Assembly (NCBI RefSeq): GCF_900105835.1
Contig: NZ_LT629783.1
Coordinates: 3,308,501 to 3,372,500, forward strand
Direction: 5' to 3'
Source of the DNA: Pseudomonas fragi
GTDB taxonomy: Bacteria; Pseudomonadota; Gammaproteobacteria; Pseudomonadales; Pseudomonadaceae
DNA: 64,000 nucleotides
The notes under the pieces are model-generated. The model was not told where the DNA came from, made no database searches, and saw only the letters and a list, made by a program, of their open reading frames with translations. Position numbers and translations under genes: made by a program. Of this stretch, positions 53,237 through 61,673 are shown in pieces (the stretch's first letter is position 1; each line of letters starts with the position of its first letter).

Positions 53237-55027
53237 ATGAAACTTGCGATCAAGCTGCGTACCCGTTTGTTCCTGAGCATTTCGGCGCTGATTACGGTGG
53301 CGCTGCTCGGCCTGCTGCTTGGCGTCGTCAGCGTGATGCAAATGGCCAAAACTCAGGAAGCGCTGATTCGCAACAACTTCATTACCCTCGACCTTGGCCT
53401 TAAGCTGCGCCAGTCCCTGGGCGATCAACTGGTCATGATGTTGCACAACCAGCCAGACCCCCAGGCGCTGCAGGCATCGGCCCAGCAGTATCTGAAGCTG
53501 CTCGACGAGGGCATTGAGCATGAGCGCAAAAACGATCTGCACAGCGGTTTTGCCCAGGCCCGGGAGGATTACAGCAGCTTTTTGCTGGCCTTCAACAAGG
53601 CCCACGACGCGCAACTGAACCTGAGCAATGACAAGGAACTGACCAGCCGATTCAATCAGCTGCGCAACGGCCTGATTACCGAACACCGCCGCGCGCTCGA
53701 TACCATCTATGCCGCCCAGGCCGCAGCCCGGGATCGCGCTCTGGTCATTGCCGCCTTGCTCGGCCTGGTCGGCCTTGCCGTGCTGATCATCGGCTTTATT
53801 ACTGCCCACGGTATTGCCAGGCGTTTTGGCGCGCCGATCGAAGCCTTGGCCAAAGCCGCCGACAATATAGGCAAGGGTAACTTCGAGGTGGTGTTGCCGC
53901 TCTCTTCGGCCACGGAGATGAACCTGCTGACGCGGCGCTTTGGCATTATGGCCGAGGCTTTGCGTCAGCATCAGGCCACCAATATCGACGAGCTGCTGGC
54001 GGGCCAGCAACGGCTGCAGGCCGTGCTCGACAGCATCGATGACGGGCTATTGATGATCGACCAGCAGGGCCGCCTTGAGCACTTGAACCCTGTTGCGCAG
54101 CGCCAGTTGGGCTGGGACGAGAGCCGCCTGGGCCAGTCGCTGGGGGACGTGATGCAGCGCCCCGAACTCGACCAGCAACTGCAGACGGTCTTGCGCGGCG
54201 GCAGCCTTGAGCGCCTGCCGGAGGATCTGAGCGTCGATATCGAGGGTGAAACCCGCCTGCTGACCTACAGCCTGACCCCCGTCAGCCAGCCCAAGGGGCC
54301 GATCCTCGGCGCCGTGATGGTGTTGCATGACGTTACCGAGCAGCGCGCCTTTGAGCGGGTACGCAGCGAATTTGTGCTGCGCGCCTCCCATGAATTGCGC
54401 ACCCCCGTCACCGGCATGCATATGGCGTTCGGGCTGTTTCTGGAGCGTTCGCGCTTTGACCCGCAGTCGCGGGAAACCGACCTGCTCAACACCGTCAACG
54501 AAGAAATGCAGCGTCTGATGCAGTTGATCAATGACCTGCTGAATTTCTCCCGCTATCAAAACGGCATGCAAAAACTGACGCTGGCCCCTTGCAGCGTCGA
54601 GCACATGCTTGAAGACGCCCGCACCCGCTTCGCAGACCTTGCCGCGGCGAAAAATATCGAGCTGCTGGTGGAACTGCAGCAGCCGCTACCCGAGCTGCGG
54701 GCCGATCAGGTGCAGCTGGAGCGAGTGCTGGACAACCTGCTGGACAATGCTTTGCGCCATACCGCCAGCGGCGGGCAGATCCGCCTGCAGGCCCGGCGTC
54801 ATGGCGAGCGGGTGATCATCAGCATCGAGGACAATGGCGAAGGCATTGCCTATAGCCAGCAGGGGCGGATTTTTGAACCCTTTGTACAAGTGGGGCGCAA
54901 AAAGGGCGGCGCCGGCCTTGGACTGGCGCTGTGCAAGGAGATTGTGCAACTGCATGGCGGGCGTATCGGGGTGTATTCGCGCCCCGGGCAAGGCACGCAA
55001 TTTTACATGGCCTTGCCGTTGCTCTAG
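53237..55027 (+). CDS. kinB: Sensor histidine kinase KinB
   Basis: 596-aa inner-membrane sensor, partner of AlgB. Two helices (about 10-33 and 165-188) enclose a 130-residue periplasmic domain. A HAMP domain (about 190-240) and a PAS-like domain (about 253-365) follow. The phosphorylated His lies in RASHELRTPVTGMHM, near residue 385. The ATPase boxes are N in DNLLDNALRH, D in IEDNGEGIAY, and GAGLGLALCKEI. All motifs look intact. It ends 4 bp before the convergent ampDh2 stop. Confidence 0.97.
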   Translation: MKLAIKLRTRLFLSISALITVALLGLLLGVVSVMQMAKTQEALIRNNFITLDLGLKLRQSLGDQLVMMLHNQPDPQALQASAQQYLKLLDEGIEHERKNDLHSGFAQAREDYSSFLLAFNKAHDAQLNLSNDKELTSRFNQLRNGLITEHRRALDTIYAAQAAARDRALVIAALLGLVGLAVLIIGFITAHGIARRFGAPIEALAKAADNIGKGNFEVVLPLSSATEMNLLTRRFGIMAEALRQHQATNIDELLAGQQRLQAVLDSIDDGLLMIDQQGRLEHLNPVAQRQLGWDESRLGQSLGDVMQRPELDQQLQTVLRGGSLERLPEDLSVDIEGETRLLTYSLTPVSQPKGPILGAVMVLHDVTEQRAFERVRSEFVLRASHELRTPVTGMHMAFGLFLERSRFDPQSRETDLLNTVNEEMQRLMQLINDLLNFSRYQNGMQKLTLAPCSVEHMLEDARTRFADLAAAKNIELLVELQQPLPELRADQVQLERVLDNLLDNALRHTASGGQIRLQARRHGERVIISIEDNGEGIAYSQQGRIFEPFVQVGRKKGGAGLGLALCKEIVQLHGGRIGVYSRPGQGTQFYMALPLL

Positions 55028-55031
55028 CCCG

Positions 55032-55811
55032 TCAGTGCTTTTGTGTGTTTAGCACTTTCAAAATGGCCGCACTTTCAGCATCGGGGGTGCCATCGAACCG
55101 CGACGGCCTGAAATGCATCTGGAAGGCGGCCAGAACATGGCGAGTGGCTACATCCAGCTCGCCGGTTTGTGGGGTCTCGTAGCCCAGTAGCGCCAGTTGC
55201 TGCTGGAACCAGGTAATGCTTGGCAAGTTGCTGGCGTACAACGCTTGCTCGCGGGCAACGGCCTGGGCGTTTGGCCAGATGCCAAAGCCGGCATCGGCCA
55301 GGCGCTTCCAGGGAAACAATGGGCCGGGGTCAAGCTTGCGCAAGGGTGCGATATCGCTGTGGCCAATGATATTGCGCGGATCGATCTTGTAGCGTGTGGA
55401 AATGTCCTTGAGCAATGCAATAACGGACTGGATCTGGCCTTCAGTGTAGGGGTACCAGACTCGGCCTTCTGGCGTATCGCGAAAGCCCTTGTTGACGATT
55501 TCAATGCCGATGGAGCTGGAGTTGAGCCAGGTGCGGCCCTTCCACTGGCTTTCACCGGCGTGCCAGGCGCGCTGGTTTTCATCCACCAGTTTATAAATGG
55601 TCGGCGGGGTATCGCCCACCAGGTAATGGCTGCTGACCGGGCCGCGGGTCAACAGCTCCAGGGAGCGCTCCAGCGAGGTCGACGTGTAGTGCAACACCAC
55701 AAACTGCACGCGGCTGTCGTGGTTGACCGAAGGATGGCTGGTGTCCATGCGCAGGCCGTTGCTGCAACCGGCCAGCAGGGCAAGGGACACGATCAGGGCG
55801 GAAAATTTCAT
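55032..55811 (-). CDS. ampDh2: N-acetylmuramoyl-L-alanine amidase AmpDh2 (lipoprotein)
   Basis: 259-aa peptidoglycan amidase that cleaves the stem peptide from MurNAc in the periplasm. The ATG at 55811 (MKFSALIVSLALLAGCSNG, lipobox LAGC) marks an outer-membrane lipoprotein. Amidase_2 domain: zinc ligands are expected at VVLHYTS (His near 40), the later His in IGHSDIAP, and Asp in RKLDPGPLFPW. A C-terminal peptidoglycan-binding domain (WFQQQLALLGYETPQTGELDVATRHVLAAFQ) starts near 190. Location next to kinB matches P. aeruginosa AmpDh2. Confidence 0.94.
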   Translation of the reverse strand: MKFSALIVSLALLAGCSNGLRMDTSHPSVNHDSRVQFVVLHYTSTSLERSLELLTRGPVSSHYLVGDTPPTIYKLVDENQRAWHAGESQWKGRTWLNSSSIGIEIVNKGFRDTPEGRVWYPYTEGQIQSVIALLKDISTRYKIDPRNIIGHSDIAPLRKLDPGPLFPWKRLADAGFGIWPNAQAVAREQALYASNLPSITWFQQQLALLGYETPQTGELDVATRHVLAAFQMHFRPSRFDGTPDAESAAILKVLNTQKH

Positions 55812-55898
55812 GGGCAGGCACAACACGACTGAACAGTTAATCAGCAAGCATACCTTAAGGGCCTTGTTGTGCAGTGGGATGGACGAATTATGTCGTCG

Positions 55899-57857
55899 TT
55901 ACAGCGGCGCTGTCTCCACGCAATTGCGCCCACGGTGCTTGGCCTGGTACAGCGCTTCATCTGCGCGCTTGAGTACCTGATCACTGCGATCCCCCGGCCT
56001 GAACGCCGACACCCCTATGGACAGGGTGATGGTCACCGGTTCGCCCTTGAAGTGGAAGGGGCAGGCTTCAATCGCCGCCCGCAGTCTCTCGACCCCCTGC
56101 ACACCCGCCGCCAGCGGTGTGTCGGGCATCAGCAGGACAAATTCTTCGCCGCCAAAGCGGGCAATAAAGTCGACCGGGCGCAGGTGCTTGCGCAACTGCG
56201 CGGCAATGATCTTGAGCACCTTGTCGCCCGCCAGATGCCCATAACCATCATTGATACGCTTGAAGTGATCGAGGTCGAGCATGGCAATCAGTAGCGGTTT
56301 GCCGTGGTTTTGCCACTGTTCGACTTCATCGTGCAGACGTTCGCCCCAGGCCGCCCGGTTTGGCAGGCCGGTCAGGGGGTCGATCAGGGCTTTCTGGCGC
56401 TGTTCTTCAAGGTGCTCGCGATAGTCCTGGGCCTGCTGCTCCATCTGCGCAATGCGCTCGGCCAGCCCTTGCAGGTGGGCTGAAACCTCCTGTTCGCGGG
56501 CATTGCGCTGCTGCTGGTGCTGATCCATCGCACCCAGCAGCCCTTCAAGACGGTTTTCCAGCAGGTGCTTGAGGCTGTTGAGGTCGACGGCGTCTTGCAC
56601 GCTGTTTTGCAGGCCGTCGACGTGTTCGCGCAGTTGGCTGTGCAGGTCGTCGGCAGCGCTGCGACCTTCGGCATGGCCTTCGCTGGCGGCCTGAAGATTA
56701 TTCTGGAATGCCTCAAGACGCTCATTGAGCTGTTTGAGATAAGCCCCGAATTCATGCTGGCCGCTGTCGGTAATGGCCAGCATCAAAACCGCAAGATCGT
56801 CGAGTATCGGCAGCAGCTCGTACCAGTTCAGCCCCTTTTCCAGACGTTTGCGCATGGCCTCGGCCTGGGGGCGATGATGTTCGGGCAACGACAGGTCGTT
56901 CAGCAGGCCGAGCAGGGTGGATTCAATATGCTCCGCAACGCTGCTGTAAGTGGGCTCGGGGGCCTCGGGCAGGGCATAGACGGCATCAATCTCGGCGGGC
57001 TCGTACTCGGGTTCAGGCCACGGTTCAGGCTCGGGACTTTCAGGGGCCCGGGCCTGGTCATTCTCTGCCTCGACCAGCGCCACCACGGACTCCAGCGCAC
57101 CACTGGATGCCTGCTCATCAGGCACGTTTATGGCTACCACCTCTGGTGCGACCAGCACTGGCGCCTGGGCATCGTGCAAGGCTGGCGGGGGCGAGGGCTG
57201 CGGCGCGACTTCGGCGATGACAGGCTCAGCCGGCGCGATGATCACGGCCGGTTTGACCACAACCGGTGCAGCTACGGGTTTTTCCGCCGCGGGCTGCGGC
57301 AGTGGCGTGGCTTCTGTGGCCGGGGGGTCGCTGTCCTGGGTGCCGAACAGGCGCTGCAGCAGGCCCGGTTTGGGCGGTTCTGCATCCTTGAGCTGTGGTG
57401 CCAGCGCCTGCCCCTGTAAATGGCTTAGCTCATCGAGCAGCAGCGGTATTTCCCGGGCATGGGACACCCGGTTGTCGAGCTGCTTGGCATAGGCCTTGAG
57501 CGGCTTGCTGACCTCGCGGGGCAAGGGCAGGGCCTGCAACTGCGCGACCAAGGTATTGAGTGCCACGCTGACTTGCTCAACCCGGGTTTCACGCCGTTGT
57601 TCAGAGTCGAGCACGGCTTTTTCAAGGCGCGGCAGCAGGGCGGCAAGGGCGGCGTCCATCTCATTGGTGCGCACCACTTCGCGCATCTCTTTCATGCACT
57701 GGTCGACCGTGCGGTCGCTACCTTCAGCGGCCAGGGTGCTGCGCACAAGGCCACGGCGCAGCAAGTCGAGGCGGGCATTCCAGCGGCGCTCAAGCTTGTC
57801 TTGCAGCTCAACGCTTTTAAGGTATTTCTCTTTCCAGCGCGCGGCCTCGTCTGTCAT
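55899..57857 (-). CDS. GGDEF diguanylate cyclase (DgcH-type)
   Basis: 652-aa protein making cyclic di-GMP. The active-site motif is GGEEF (RFGGEEFVLLMP, near residue 570). An inhibitory I-site RxxD (RPVD) sits five residues upstream, so product feedback is expected. The first 480 residues lack a membrane helix: a helical start, a Pro/Glu/Ala-rich low-complexity stretch (about 175-290), then a helical coil. Catalytic C-terminus begins KALIDPLTGLPNRAAW. The position between ampDh2 and the EEP gene matches P. aeruginosa DgcH. Overlaps the EEP gene by 4 bp. Confidence 0.93.
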   Translation of the reverse strand: MTDEAARWKEKYLKSVELQDKLERRWNARLDLLRRGLVRSTLAAEGSDRTVDQCMKEMREVVRTNEMDAALAALLPRLEKAVLDSEQRRETRVEQVSVALNTLVAQLQALPLPREVSKPLKAYAKQLDNRVSHAREIPLLLDELSHLQGQALAPQLKDAEPPKPGLLQRLFGTQDSDPPATEATPLPQPAAEKPVAAPVVVKPAVIIAPAEPVIAEVAPQPSPPPALHDAQAPVLVAPEVVAINVPDEQASSGALESVVALVEAENDQARAPESPEPEPWPEPEYEPAEIDAVYALPEAPEPTYSSVAEHIESTLLGLLNDLSLPEHHRPQAEAMRKRLEKGLNWYELLPILDDLAVLMLAITDSGQHEFGAYLKQLNERLEAFQNNLQAASEGHAEGRSAADDLHSQLREHVDGLQNSVQDAVDLNSLKHLLENRLEGLLGAMDQHQQQRNAREQEVSAHLQGLAERIAQMEQQAQDYREHLEEQRQKALIDPLTGLPNRAAWGERLHDEVEQWQNHGKPLLIAMLDLDHFKRINDGYGHLAGDKVLKIIAAQLRKHLRPVDFIARFGGEEFVLLMPDTPLAAGVQGVERLRAAIEACPFHFKGEPVTITLSIGVSAFRPGDRSDQVLKRADEALYQAKHRGRNCVETAPL

Positions 57858-58732
57858 GCCTGCGGCTCGTTGTCAGGCGGACGTAACGCTAGCTGTGAGT
57901 CGACGCCGACAGAACCTGGCAGGCGGATATCCACAGCCACCGGCAGATGGTCCGAGATTGGCTGGTCCAGTACCTGCACGCGTTCGAGGGTCAGGCTTGG
58001 GCTGAGCAAAATATGATCAAGGCAACGTTGCGGACGCCAACTGGGGAAGGTGGCCTCCATTTGCGGTGCCAGCAACCCGAGGTCACGCAGTGGCGAGGTG
58101 TGCAACAGGTCGTTGGCGTGGGTGTTCATGTCGCCCATCAACACCTGATGCTGATAGCCACCAATCAACTCGCGAATATAGGCCAACTGCCGGGTGCGGG
58201 TTTTTGTCCCCAGCGCCAGATGCATGATTACCACCACCAGTGCGTCAGGGCCTTCGCCAAAACGTACCAGAATCGCACCGCGACCCGCAGGCCCGGGCAA
58301 GGGATGATCCTCAATCACGGCAGGGCGCAGTCGGCTGAGCAAACCATTGCTGTGCTGGGCCAGACGCCCGAGATTGCGATTGAGTTGTTGATACCAGTAG
58401 GGGAATTCGCCCTGCTGGGCAAGATACTTGACCTGATTGATGTAGCCGGAACGATGACTACCACCATCGGCTTCTTGCAGGGCAACCAGGTCGAAGTCGC
58501 CGAGCAAGTCGCCAATGCGCTCCAGGTTACCGGCCCGGCCTTTGTGAGGCAGTACATGCTGCCAACTGCGGGTCAGGTAATGCCGGTAACCCTGGGTGCT
58601 GTTACCCACCTGGATATTAAAACTGAGCAGTCGTAAACGCCGATCATCCGGTATCCCGCAGGACGCCAGATGATCTTCGTTGATCTGCGGCTCATGCAGA
58701 CCAACGGTTCGCTCGCCTTTCCAGCGGAGCAT
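57854..58732 (-). CDS. Endonuclease/exonuclease/phosphatase family protein
   Basis: 292-aa EEP-fold hydrolase without a signal peptide. Metal and catalytic residues: N in LLSFNIQVG, E in LVALQEADGG, H in VVIMHLALG, D and N in LMGDMNTHAND, and the terminal SDHLPVAVD. These motifs fit Mg-dependent DNase-I-like phosphodiesterases. The substrate may be nucleic acid or phospholipid. It is upstream of the cyclase gene and overlaps it (ATGA), suggesting coupling; 15 bp separate it from dsbA, which is on the same strand. Confidence 0.88.
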   Translation of the reverse strand: MLRWKGERTVGLHEPQINEDHLASCGIPDDRRLRLLSFNIQVGNSTQGYRHYLTRSWQHVLPHKGRAGNLERIGDLLGDFDLVALQEADGGSHRSGYINQVKYLAQQGEFPYWYQQLNRNLGRLAQHSNGLLSRLRPAVIEDHPLPGPAGRGAILVRFGEGPDALVVVIMHLALGTKTRTRQLAYIRELIGGYQHQVLMGDMNTHANDLLHTSPLRDLGLLAPQMEATFPSWRPQRCLDHILLSPSLTLERVQVLDQPISDHLPVAVDIRLPGSVGVDSQLALRPPDNEPQA

Positions 58733-58747
58733 GGGCGAGGGCGCCGC

Positions 58748-59386
58748 TTAGTTTTTTGCGCCCGCTGCACGCTCTTTGGCGATCAGCTGGTCAGCCACGC
58801 TCAAAGCGCCTTCAGGGCCACCGGCAGTGCCCAGGTCGAAGCGGTACTTGCCGTTGACGACCATGGTCGGTACGCCGGAGATTTGATAGGCCTGGGCCTT
58901 TTTCTTGGCGTCTTCAACCTTGCCTTTGACGGCGAACGAGTTGTAAGTGCTCAGGAACTTGTCTTTGTCGATGCCTTCGCCGGCCAGGAAATCAGCCATT
59001 TCCTCTGGGGTAGCCAGCTTCTTGCCGTCGTGGATGGCCTGGAACACGGCTTTGTGAACCTTGTTTTCAACGCCCATGGCTTCAAGGGTGATGAACAATT
59101 GGCCATGAACATTCCAGATCCCGCCAAACATGGCAGGGATACGTACGAAGCTCACGTCGGCCGGCAGTTTTTCTGCCCACGGATTGATGGTTGGCTCGAA
59201 GGCGAAGCAATGCGGGCAGCCATACCAGAACAGCTCGACGACTTCGATCTTGCCAGGCACGGCAACCGGAACGGCGCTGCTCAGCTCTACATATTGTTTG
59301 CCCGCTTCAAGCGGCTCGGCAGCTTGAGCGGTCATGCCAAACAGGCTGGCACTGACGAGAGCGGCGCTGAGAATCAGATTACGCAT
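58748..59386 (-). CDS. dsbA: Thiol:disulfide interchange protein DsbA
   Basis: Periplasmic oxidase that inserts disulfide bonds in exported proteins. 212 aa with a signal peptide ending in TAQA (residue 22). The active site is CPHC (FWYGCPHCFAFEP, about residues 53-66), and the cis-proline loop is SGVPTMVVN near 165. The thioredoxin fold is interrupted by the usual helical insert. AGGAG precedes the start. It is downstream of cytochrome c4 but separated by a good terminator, so it probably has its own promoter. Together with the EEP and cyclase genes it may form one unit. Confidence 0.96.
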   Translation of the reverse strand: MRNLILSAALVSASLFGMTAQAAEPLEAGKQYVELSSAVPVAVPGKIEVVELFWYGCPHCFAFEPTINPWAEKLPADVSFVRIPAMFGGIWNVHGQLFITLEAMGVENKVHKAVFQAIHDGKKLATPEEMADFLAGEGIDKDKFLSTYNSFAVKGKVEDAKKKAQAYQISGVPTMVVNGKYRFDLGTAGGPEGALSVADQLIAKERAAGAKN

Positions 59387-59484
59387 GCTTTACTCCTGGA
59401 CAGATAAGGTCATATCAACGTGACCTGTATTCAGACAGGTCCATGCTGGCTTGAGTTCGATAGTGTAACTGTAGACGCGATGCA

Positions 59485-59508
59485 AAAGGGCAGCCGAAGC
59501 TGCCCTTT
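59485..59508 (-). terminator. Terminator after cytochrome c4
   Basis: Read on the minus strand: AAAGGGCAGC-TTCG-GCTGCCCTTTT, a 10-bp stem with a stable UUCG-type loop and T run, 79 bp after the cytochrome c4 stop. Confidence 0.85.
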
Positions 59509-59586
59509 GAGGTTCACATTCAAGGATTAAACGATCGTTAACGTGACCACTGGTTTCAAGACCTGGCCCCGCCGACCGTGCTGACC

Positions 59587-60207
59587 TTAGTGCAGGCCTT
59601 GAATATAGCTGGCCAGCGCCTTGATGTCCTTGTTGCTCATTTTAGCCGCGATGCCGCGCATGATCATCGAGTCGCCATCGTTGGTACGATCGCCTTCGCG
59701 GAAGTCTGTCAGCTGTTTCTCGATATAGCTGGCATGTTGGCCGCCCAGATGTGGGAAACCGGCAGCGGCAAGGCCCTGGCCGTCTGGCGAGTGGCAGCCG
59801 ATGCACGCTGGCATGCCTTTCTCAAGGTTGCCACCACGGAACAGGGCTTCGCCCTGGGCAACCAGTGCCGGGTCTGCAGCGCCGACCGAGCCTTTCTGGC
59901 TGGAGTAGTAGGCAGCGATGTCGGCAAGGTCCTGATCGTTCAGGTTCGCCAGCAGGCCGGTCATTTCCAGCACCTGACGCTTGCCATCCTTGATTTCATG
60001 CAACTGCTTGAGCAGGTAACGATCACCTTGCCCGGCCAGCTTGGGGAAGTTTGGGGCCATGCTATTGCCGTCCGGACCGTGACAAGCGCCACATACAGCG
60101 GTTTTTGCCTGACCTGCAGCAGCATCACCTACCACAACGGCGCCTGCAGCCTGGGCAATACCGCTGACGCCCAAGGTCAACAGCAGACTCACGAGTAATT
60201 TGTTCAT
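59587..60207 (-). CDS. cc4: Cytochrome c4
   Basis: 206-aa periplasmic diheme cytochrome passing electrons from the bc1 complex to terminal oxidases. Signal peptide at residues 1-20 (LLVSLLLTLGVSGIAQA). Two domains, each with a heme site and a later Met ligand: CGACH at 39-43 with M in VLEMTGLL, and CIGCH near 135 with M in SMIMRGIA. The start is MNKLLVS, matching P. aeruginosa PA5490. The neighbour upstream is the broken cytochrome c5. Confidence 0.95.
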   Translation of the reverse strand: MNKLLVSLLLTLGVSGIAQAAGAVVVGDAAAGQAKTAVCGACHGPDGNSMAPNFPKLAGQGDRYLLKQLHEIKDGKRQVLEMTGLLANLNDQDLADIAAYYSSQKGSVGAADPALVAQGEALFRGGNLEKGMPACIGCHSPDGQGLAAAGFPHLGGQHASYIEKQLTDFREGDRTNDGDSMIMRGIAAKMSNKDIKALASYIQGLH

Positions 60208-60253
60208 CAGCTAATCCAACTACGGCTAAGGGTTAAAGAGTTCTGGGCCGGGC

Positions 60254-60501
60254 TCACTCGCTTATCCACTGTAGGACAGTTCGGTGATCCTCGACACTGC
60301 AGTCCATGCACAAACCACGCGGCGGCATCGCCTTGAAACCCTGGGTCACGTGTTGCACCAGCGCTTCCATACCTTGCTCTAACCTTGGCCGATAAGCTGA
60401 CCTGCATGGCAGACAATACAAACGCGGTTGTACACGGCTTCCGGATCCTGTGTAGCCTGAATGCTGTAACGTGGCATCAAGACACCGGCACCAGCAGTCA
60501 T
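60254..60501 (-). pseudogene. Cytochrome c5 family gene, frameshifted
   Basis: Two reading frames carry the halves of a c5-type cytochrome. The first (60379-60501) reads MTAGAGVLMPRYSIQ, then ATQDPEAVYNRVCIVCHAGQL and a stop soon after. The second (frame closing at 60254) continues AYRPRLEQGMEALVQHV, FKAMPPRGLCMDCSVEDH and ends WISE. The heme site CIVCH and axial Met (AMPPRGLCM) are split between frames. About ten residues (the APKxGDxxAW part) are missing at the junction. The signal peptide looks damaged too: a CTG stands where ATGAAAA might be expected. In P. aeruginosa an intact homologue sits here next to cytochrome c4. Confidence 0.8.
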
Positions 60502-60691
60502 AAAACGACCTTTTCAGGGTTGGGAGCCTGCTGCGTTCTAATGCGCAACCTGGGTTTTTCGCTCCCGTGTTCTTCATCCTACGCTGGGACAAAGCGCACA
60601 CAAAATCTGCGGCATTATATACTGGCGTCACTGAAACGGAAACGACACGCTCGCCGCGTCCATTCCTGACGCCGCTCACATCGGAAATCCC

Positions 60692-61342
60692 ATGCAACTC
60701 AAGAACCCCATTCTCGGTCTGTGCCAACAGGCCACCTTCATGCTCAGCGCTGCCAAAGTCGATCAATGCCCCGATGACGAGGGCTACGAAGTCGCGTTTG
60801 CCGGGCGTTCCAACGCCGGCAAGTCCAGTGCCCTCAACACTTTGACCCACGCCAGCCTGGCGCGCACGTCGAAAACTCCGGGCCGTACCCAGCTGCTGAA
60901 CTTCTTCAAACTGGACGAAGAACGTCGTCTGGTCGACCTGCCGGGTTACGGTTATGCCAAGGTGCCGATCCCGCTGAAACTGCACTGGCAGCGTCACCTT
61001 GAGGCGTATTTCGGCAGCCGTGAAAGCCTCAAAGGCGTGATCTTGATGATGGATATCCGTCATCCAATGACCGATTTCGACCTTTTGATGCTGGACTGGA
61101 CCGTGTCCAGCGGCATGCCGATGCATATTTTGCTGACCAAGGCCGACAAACTGACGTACGGCGCTGCAAAAAATACATTGCTTAAAATCCAGTCGGATAT
61201 TCGCAAGCAATGGGGCGATGCCGTCACCATCCAGTTGTTCTCCACGCCCAAGCGCATGGGCCTGGAAGAGGCGTACACCGTGCTGGCGCGCTGGATGGAA
61301 CTGCCGAACAAAGGCGAAGAGCTGGTCGAGGCTGACGAGTAA
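60692..61342 (+). CDS. engB: Ribosome biogenesis GTPase EngB (YihA/YsxC)
   Basis: Essential small GTPase for 50S subunit assembly. 216 aa. G1 GRSNAGKSS near residue 37, G2 Thr in SKTPGRTQ, G3 [10 protein letters not shown] near 81, G4 LTKADKL near 146, and G5 FSTPKRMG. The start [14 protein letters not shown] follows GGAAATCCC. It converges with the candidate ErsA RNA and polA, the order seen in E. coli (polA, spf, yihA). Confidence 0.95.
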   Translation: MQLKNPILGLCQQATFMLSAAKVDQCPDDEGYEVAFAGRSNAGKSSALNTLTHASLARTSKTPGRTQLLNFFKLDEERRLVDLPGYGYAKVPIPLKLHWQRHLEAYFGSRESLKGVILMMDIRHPMTDFDLLMLDWTVSSGMPMHILLTKADKLTYGAAKNTLLKIQSDIRKQWGDAVTIQLFSTPKRMGLEEAYTVLARWMELPNKGEELVEADE

Positions 61343-61354
61343 CACATCGCAGGC

Positions 61355-61399
61355 AAAAAAAACCCCGGACTTCGCATGGGGGGAAGGAGGTCCGGGGTT
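61355..61399 (-). terminator. Terminator of the ErsA-like RNA
   Basis: On the minus strand: AACCCCGGAC, a C-rich loop CTCCTTCCCCCCATGCGAA, then GTCCGGGGTTTTTTTT. A 10-bp stem and eight T. On the plus strand A precedes the stem, so it is mainly one-directional. Confidence 0.9.
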
Positions 61400-61485
61400 C
61401 AAGTACTGAACCGCTAGGGCGTGGTTCAGATATCTGCCAACACTTAACACAACATTAGGAGCTTTGAAGGGCTTCACCACCCATT
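61355..61485 (-). ncRNA. ersA: Probable ErsA / Spot 42-like small RNA
   Basis: About 130 nt on the minus strand between polA and engB, the locus of ErsA in P. aeruginosa (132 nt) and Spot 42 in E. coli. Supporting signs: a candidate AlgU promoter just upstream (61493-61520), an internal hairpin CTGAACC-N10-GGTTCAG (about 61406-61429), and the strong terminator with an exposed C-rich loop, CCTCCTTCCCCCC, able to pair with Shine-Dalgarno sites. ErsA regulates algC and others under envelope stress. The 5' end is estimated, not measured. Confidence 0.65.
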
Positions 61486-61492
61486 CAATAAA

Positions 61493-61520
61493 TCTGAGTG
61501 GTGTTGGCAGATTTAGTTCC
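61493..61520 (-). promoter_or_regulatory. Candidate AlgU promoter of the ErsA-like RNA
   Basis: Minus strand: GGAACT (61515-61520), spacer 17, TCAGA (61493-61497). Close to GAACTT-N16/17-TCTGA. A 12-bp inverted repeat pairs 61432-61443 (ATCTGCCAACAC) inside the RNA with 61501-61512 (GTGTTGGCAGAT) inside this promoter. Confidence 0.5.
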
Positions 61521-61578
61521 GGGAGCCTAAAAACTCTTTGGAATAAGCCCGGTCTCTGCAGCAGCAATAAATTTTTAG

Positions 61579-61665
61579 TGTGGGAGCGGGCTTGCTCGCG
61601 ATGGCATCAACGCGGTCATTGCGACAGACCGCGTCGCCTGCATCGCGAGCAAGCCCGCTCCCACA
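61579..61665. repeat. REPIN copy 9
   Basis: TGTGGGAGCGGGCTTGCTCG arm and inverse arm ending CCACA, 8 bp beyond the polA stop. Confidence 0.9.
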
Positions 61666-61673
61666 TCCCCTCA

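Noticed and set aside
60518..61567. 437-codon minus-strand frame running from the ErsA region through engB into the cytochrome c5 remnant
   Set aside because: Only its last 60 codons resemble a cytochrome; the rest is antisense to engB and the intergenic DNA.
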